From Gallionellaceae bacterium (GTDB taxonomy: Bacteria > Pseudomonadota > Gammaproteobacteria > Burkholderiales > Gallionellaceae), in contig JAKFXW010000222.1 of assembly GCA_021731185.1 (NCBI GenBank), forward strand, positions 1 to 9,181: 9,181 nt of DNA, written 5' to 3'. This document shows, piece by piece, positions 6,660 to 9,181 of this stretch; within the stretch, counting starts at the first letter, position 1; the number at the start of each line of letters is the position of its first letter. Both the position numbers and the translations under genes were made by a program. The notes beneath the pieces are model-generated. The model did no database searches, had not been told where the DNA came from, and saw only the letters and a program-made list of their open reading frames with translations.

Positions 6660-8417
6660 ATGAATCTAAAGCGCGTAGTAATCATGAAAGGTATGGTGCT
6701 GGTGAGTGCACTGGTATTGGGTGCTTGCGCCCATAAGCCACAGCAGGTGCAGTCTTCAACCAACAAAGTTGGCGAGCTATCACTATCCCTCAATGGAGCA
6801 GGGCAAGGCTCAACAGAATTACCGAATGTGGAACTTACCCAGCAAATTCTTTATGAAATTTTGCTGGGCGATATTGCTGTGCAGCGCGGCAGACCAGACA
6901 TCGGCGTGCAGGCGTATTTGGACGTTGCAAAATCTACCCGCGATCCCCGATTGGCAGCGCATGCTGCGCGTTTATCTTATGAAGCGCGGCAAATTGACAA
7001 GGCTATGGAAGCTTTTAGATTGTGGCAAGAGTTGGAGCCGAAATCGACGCAAGCCAAGCAGGGGATTGCCATCATTTTGTTAAGTGGCGGCATGCTGGAA
7101 GAGGCGCGTGCTGGTCTAGTCGCGCTGTTAGCAGCAGCAGATACTGAAAATAGAGGGAATGTATTTTTACAGATTTACCCTGTGATGGCGCGTCATCCTG
7201 ATAAAGCGGCGGTGTACGCGCTGGTGCATGATTTAGCTCAACCTTATCCAAAACTGGCCGAGGCGCAATGGGCAATGGCGGAAGCAGCTGATGCCGCAGG
7301 TAAAAGTGAAGTGGCACTGCAGGCGGCACATCAGGCGCGTATTTTGCGCCCGGAGTGGGACAGCGCAACTATGCTGGAAGCGCAGTTATTACTGCGTAGC
7401 AAGCCAGATCAGGCATTGGCATTGGTTAAAAAATATCTGGACGATTATCCTGATTCACGAGAAATGCGTTTGTTTAATGCGCGGCTATTAACTGGGCAAA
7501 AGCAATTCGAGGGCGCGCGCAAGGAGTTCCAATTGTTGCTGGGAGTGTTTCCGAATAGTCCTGATTTGTCTTTTGCGGTGGCATTGTTGTCGCTGGAAAT
7601 GGGCGAGTTGGATCGCGCTGAACAGGAATTAAACCAGATTTTGATAAGCAGCAAAAAAGATCAGGATCGCGTGTACTACTATCTGGCGCAGATCAGCGAT
7701 ACGCGCAAGCAGAATGAAGAGGCACTAAAAAATTATCGCAAAGTACAGGAAGGTGAGTACGTCTTTCCAGCCAATCTACGCATTGCATTGTTGCTGGGCA
7801 GGCTGGGCAAACTGGACGACGCACGTAAACATTTGCATGCGATGCTGGCAGAAGACAATCAACAGCGCGTGCAAGTCGTGCTGGTCGAGTCGCAACTTCT
7901 GCGCGAAGCAAAGCAACTTAACGCTGCGTATCAAGTGCTGACACAAGGGCTGAAAAAACATCCCGATCACCCCGATCTACTGTATGACGCTGGGATGGTG
8001 TCCAGCCAGCTTGGTAAGCGTGATGTTTTTGAGAAAATGATGCGTAAATTGATCGAGGTTAGCCCGCAGAATGCTCAGGCTTACAACGCGCTGGGTTACG
8101 ATATGCTGGATAGAAACGAGCGTGTGCAGGAAGGCATGCAGCTTGTAGAACAGGCGTATGCGTTGACCCCGAATGATGCGGCGATTATCGACAGCATGGG
8201 TTGGGGCTTTTATCGACTGGGCGATTTGGTCAAGAGCGTAGCATTTTTGCGGCGTGCTTACAGCGCTAATCCTGATCCGGAAATCGCCGCACATTTGGGT
8301 GAAGTGTTATGGGTACAGGGTCACAAAGACGAGGCTACTAAAATATTGCGTCAGGCAATCAAGGATCATCCAGACAACGCTGTTCTGGTCGGTGTGGTTA
8401 ATAAATTTCTGCAATAG
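6660..8417 (+). CDS. TPR-repeat outer-membrane lipoprotein
   Basis: The 585-residue product starts MNLKRVVIMKGMVLV and has a lipobox L20-G-A-C23. It is therefore probably lipidated, and with Ala after the cysteine it should be sent to the outer membrane rather than kept in the inner one. The rest is almost all helical tetratricopeptide repeats. A conserved block (ELTQQILYEILLGDIA ... LAAHAARLSYEA) fills about 58-110. The clearest canonical repeats, with N-A-L-G-Y, A-I-I-D-S-M-G-W and A-A-H-L-G-E, lie at about 469-580. Such proteins act as scaffolds; no partner can be read here. Proteins of this type sit next to lolB in many betaproteobacteria, which suggests an envelope role. The start at 6660 is chosen for its GGGA site and charged N-terminus; TTG 6645 or ATG 6684 are possible alternatives. 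lolB follows after 47 bases and is probably cotranscribed. Confidence 0.85.
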   Translation: MNLKRVVIMKGMVLVSALVLGACAHKPQQVQSSTNKVGELSLSLNGAGQGSTELPNVELTQQILYEILLGDIAVQRGRPDIGVQAYLDVAKSTRDPRLAAHAARLSYEARQIDKAMEAFRLWQELEPKSTQAKQGIAIILLSGGMLEEARAGLVALLAAADTENRGNVFLQIYPVMARHPDKAAVYALVHDLAQPYPKLAEAQWAMAEAADAAGKSEVALQAAHQARILRPEWDSATMLEAQLLLRSKPDQALALVKKYLDDYPDSREMRLFNARLLTGQKQFEGARKEFQLLLGVFPNSPDLSFAVALLSLEMGELDRAEQELNQILISSKKDQDRVYYYLAQISDTRKQNEEALKNYRKVQEGEYVFPANLRIALLLGRLGKLDDARKHLHAMLAEDNQQRVQVVLVESQLLREAKQLNAAYQVLTQGLKKHPDHPDLLYDAGMVSSQLGKRDVFEKMMRKLIEVSPQNAQAYNALGYDMLDRNERVQEGMQLVEQAYALTPNDAAIIDSMGWGFYRLGDLVKSVAFLRRAYSANPDPEIAAHLGEVLWVQGHKDEATKILRQAIKDHPDNAVLVGVVNKFLQ

Positions 8418-8464
8418 TAGTTTTTTGAAAAACGTCTGCAAGAGTTTGTCTATAGAGATTATTT

Positions 8465-9058
8465 GTGAAAAATAACCGATCGTGCCGCTATTATTTATTG
8501 CTCATACTGTTGTTCGTGACAGGCTGCGCCAGCGTTGCAACACCACCCCCAGTGCTGATTCGCCCGGCACAAATTGAAAATAAACCGTTTGTCATCACCG
8601 GACGCCTTGTCGTTAAGCACAAGGGTGAGCGCACATCTGCCACAGTGCGTTGGACGCACAGCCTGCAAAAAGATGAAATTTTATTGTTCGCCCCGCTGGG
8701 CAAAACAGTAGCGCGCATACATAAAAGTGTAGATGGAGTAACGCTGGATACCTCGAATAAACATTACGCCGCGCCTGATGTCGAATCGCTTACGCAGCAA
8801 GTGCTGGGCTGGTCACTACCCCTTGCTGGATTGCGTTACTGGGTATTTTCCATGCCCGCACCCGGCAGTTCGTTTGAAATGCAGAGTAATACCAACGGGC
8901 AAGTCAGCCAGCTACTGCAAGATCAATGGATCATCAACTATCTCCGCTACACAACCCCCGCACCTGATAGTTTGCCGTTGCGCATCAGCCTGCAACGCGG
9001 AGAACTGAGCATGCAATTATTGATTGATGAGTGGGAAGTGCGCGTAGTAACCCCCTAA
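8465..9058 (+). CDS. lolB: Outer-membrane lipoprotein receptor LolB
   Basis: The 197-residue product takes lipoproteins from the periplasmic carrier LolA and inserts them into the inner leaflet of the outer membrane. It is itself a lipoprotein: residues 1-20 are a signal peptide with lipobox V18-T-G-C21 and Ala at +2. Family landmarks follow in order: I-T-G-R-L (44-48), A-x-V-R-W (59-63), L-L-F-A-P-L-G (73-79), G-V-T-L (91-94), G-W-S-L-P (115-119) and L-R-Y-W (123-126). Length agrees with the E. coli protein (207). The start is GTG with a weak AGAGA at 8454-8458; no upstream ATG in frame fits. It lies 47 bases after the TPR lipoprotein gene with no convincing terminator between. In related genomes ispE usually follows; here an inverted-repeat element comes next and the window ends. 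Confidence 0.93.
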   Translation: MKNNRSCRYYLLLILLFVTGCASVATPPPVLIRPAQIENKPFVITGRLVVKHKGERTSATVRWTHSLQKDEILLFAPLGKTVARIHKSVDGVTLDTSNKHYAAPDVESLTQQVLGWSLPLAGLRYWVFSMPAPGSSFEMQSNTNGQVSQLLQDQWIINYLRYTTPAPDSLPLRISLQRGELSMQLLIDEWEVRVVTP

Positions 9059-9059
9059 T

Positions 9060-9181
9060 TCCAATTCCCGATAAAAACGATCACTGTGTTACCTTCGTCT
9101 TCGGCTCCTAGCCGTACTCAAATGTACTGTCTTCGTCGCCTCATCCTTGCCGCCTTGTGCTCCTTTTTATCGGAAACTGGA
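9060..9181. repeat. 122-base element with 18-base terminal inverted repeats (MITE- or REP-like)
   Basis: The left arm TCCAATTCCCGATAAAAA (9060-9077) and the right arm TTTTTATCGGAAACTGGA (9164-9181) are inverted copies matching at 16 of 18 positions. Between them are a perfect hairpin CGGCT-CCT-AGCCG (9102-9114), a GTAC...GTAC pair (9114-9117 and 9124-9127), and a direct repeat CTTCGTC (9094-9100 and 9131-9137). The interior is pyrimidine-rich on this strand and codes for nothing apparent. The form suggests a dispersed non-autonomous element, or a structured RNA or bidirectional terminator after lolB. The right arm ends exactly at the window edge, so it may extend further and any target duplication cannot be seen. 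Confidence 0.65.

Noticed and set aside
7977..8294. Open frame of 105 codons on the minus strand within the TPR lipoprotein gene.
   Set aside because: It lies wholly opposite a well-supported gene with clear TPR motifs and has no start signals or family features of its own.
8420..8433. GTTTTTTGAAAAAC palindrome between the TPR lipoprotein gene and lolB as a possible terminator.
   Set aside because: The stem is almost entirely A-T with a tiny loop and no following T-run, so it is too weak to count as an intrinsic terminator.

Overview
The window looks like ordinary chromosomal DNA from a betaproteobacterium. The CorA, MutM, LolB and DsbA proteins are of proteobacterial type, and the order mutM / TPR lipoprotein / lolB recalls Nitrosomonadales (Gallionellaceae- or Nitrosomonadaceae-like). 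That placement comes from remembered gene order and protein character, not from a search. Base composition looks moderate, and I saw no phage, transposase, CRISPR array, rRNA or tRNA.

Layout. Positions 1-143 hold the 3' end of a gene that may encode a carrier-protein domain. It is followed by dsbA (180-800), a periplasmic thiol oxidoreductase. A hairpin terminator (867-902) separates dsbA from a YqhA/UPF0114 membrane protein (946-1458), which has a perfect TATAAT just ahead of it and a strong intrinsic terminator (1484-1506) behind it. A 200-base gap with a possible pseudoknot precedes corA (1707-2657), a magnesium channel gene. corA converges on a four-gene minus-strand operon read from 6540 down to 2697: ABC ATPase, ABC-2 permease, GldG-like auxiliary protein and mutM (formamidopyrimidine-DNA glycosylase). 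The first three overlap by 4 and 14 bases, and mutM begins 4 bases after the GldG-like gene.

A 119-base divergent region (6541-6659) separates that operon from the plus-strand TPR lipoprotein (6660-8417) and lolB (8465-9058), which encodes the outer-membrane lipoprotein receptor. After lolB lies a 122-base element bounded by 18-base near-perfect inverted repeats (9060-9077 and 9164-9181), cut at the window edge.

How the genes relate. Much of the window concerns the cell envelope: disulfide formation in the periplasm, ion transport, an ABC exporter of unknown substrate, and lipoprotein insertion into the outer membrane. MutM, a DNA repair enzyme, sits at the end of the exporter operon and probably depends on it for expression. 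No clearly new system is present. The items most worth a second look are the inverted-repeat element after lolB, the exporter-mutM coupling, and the possible RNA fold ahead of corA.
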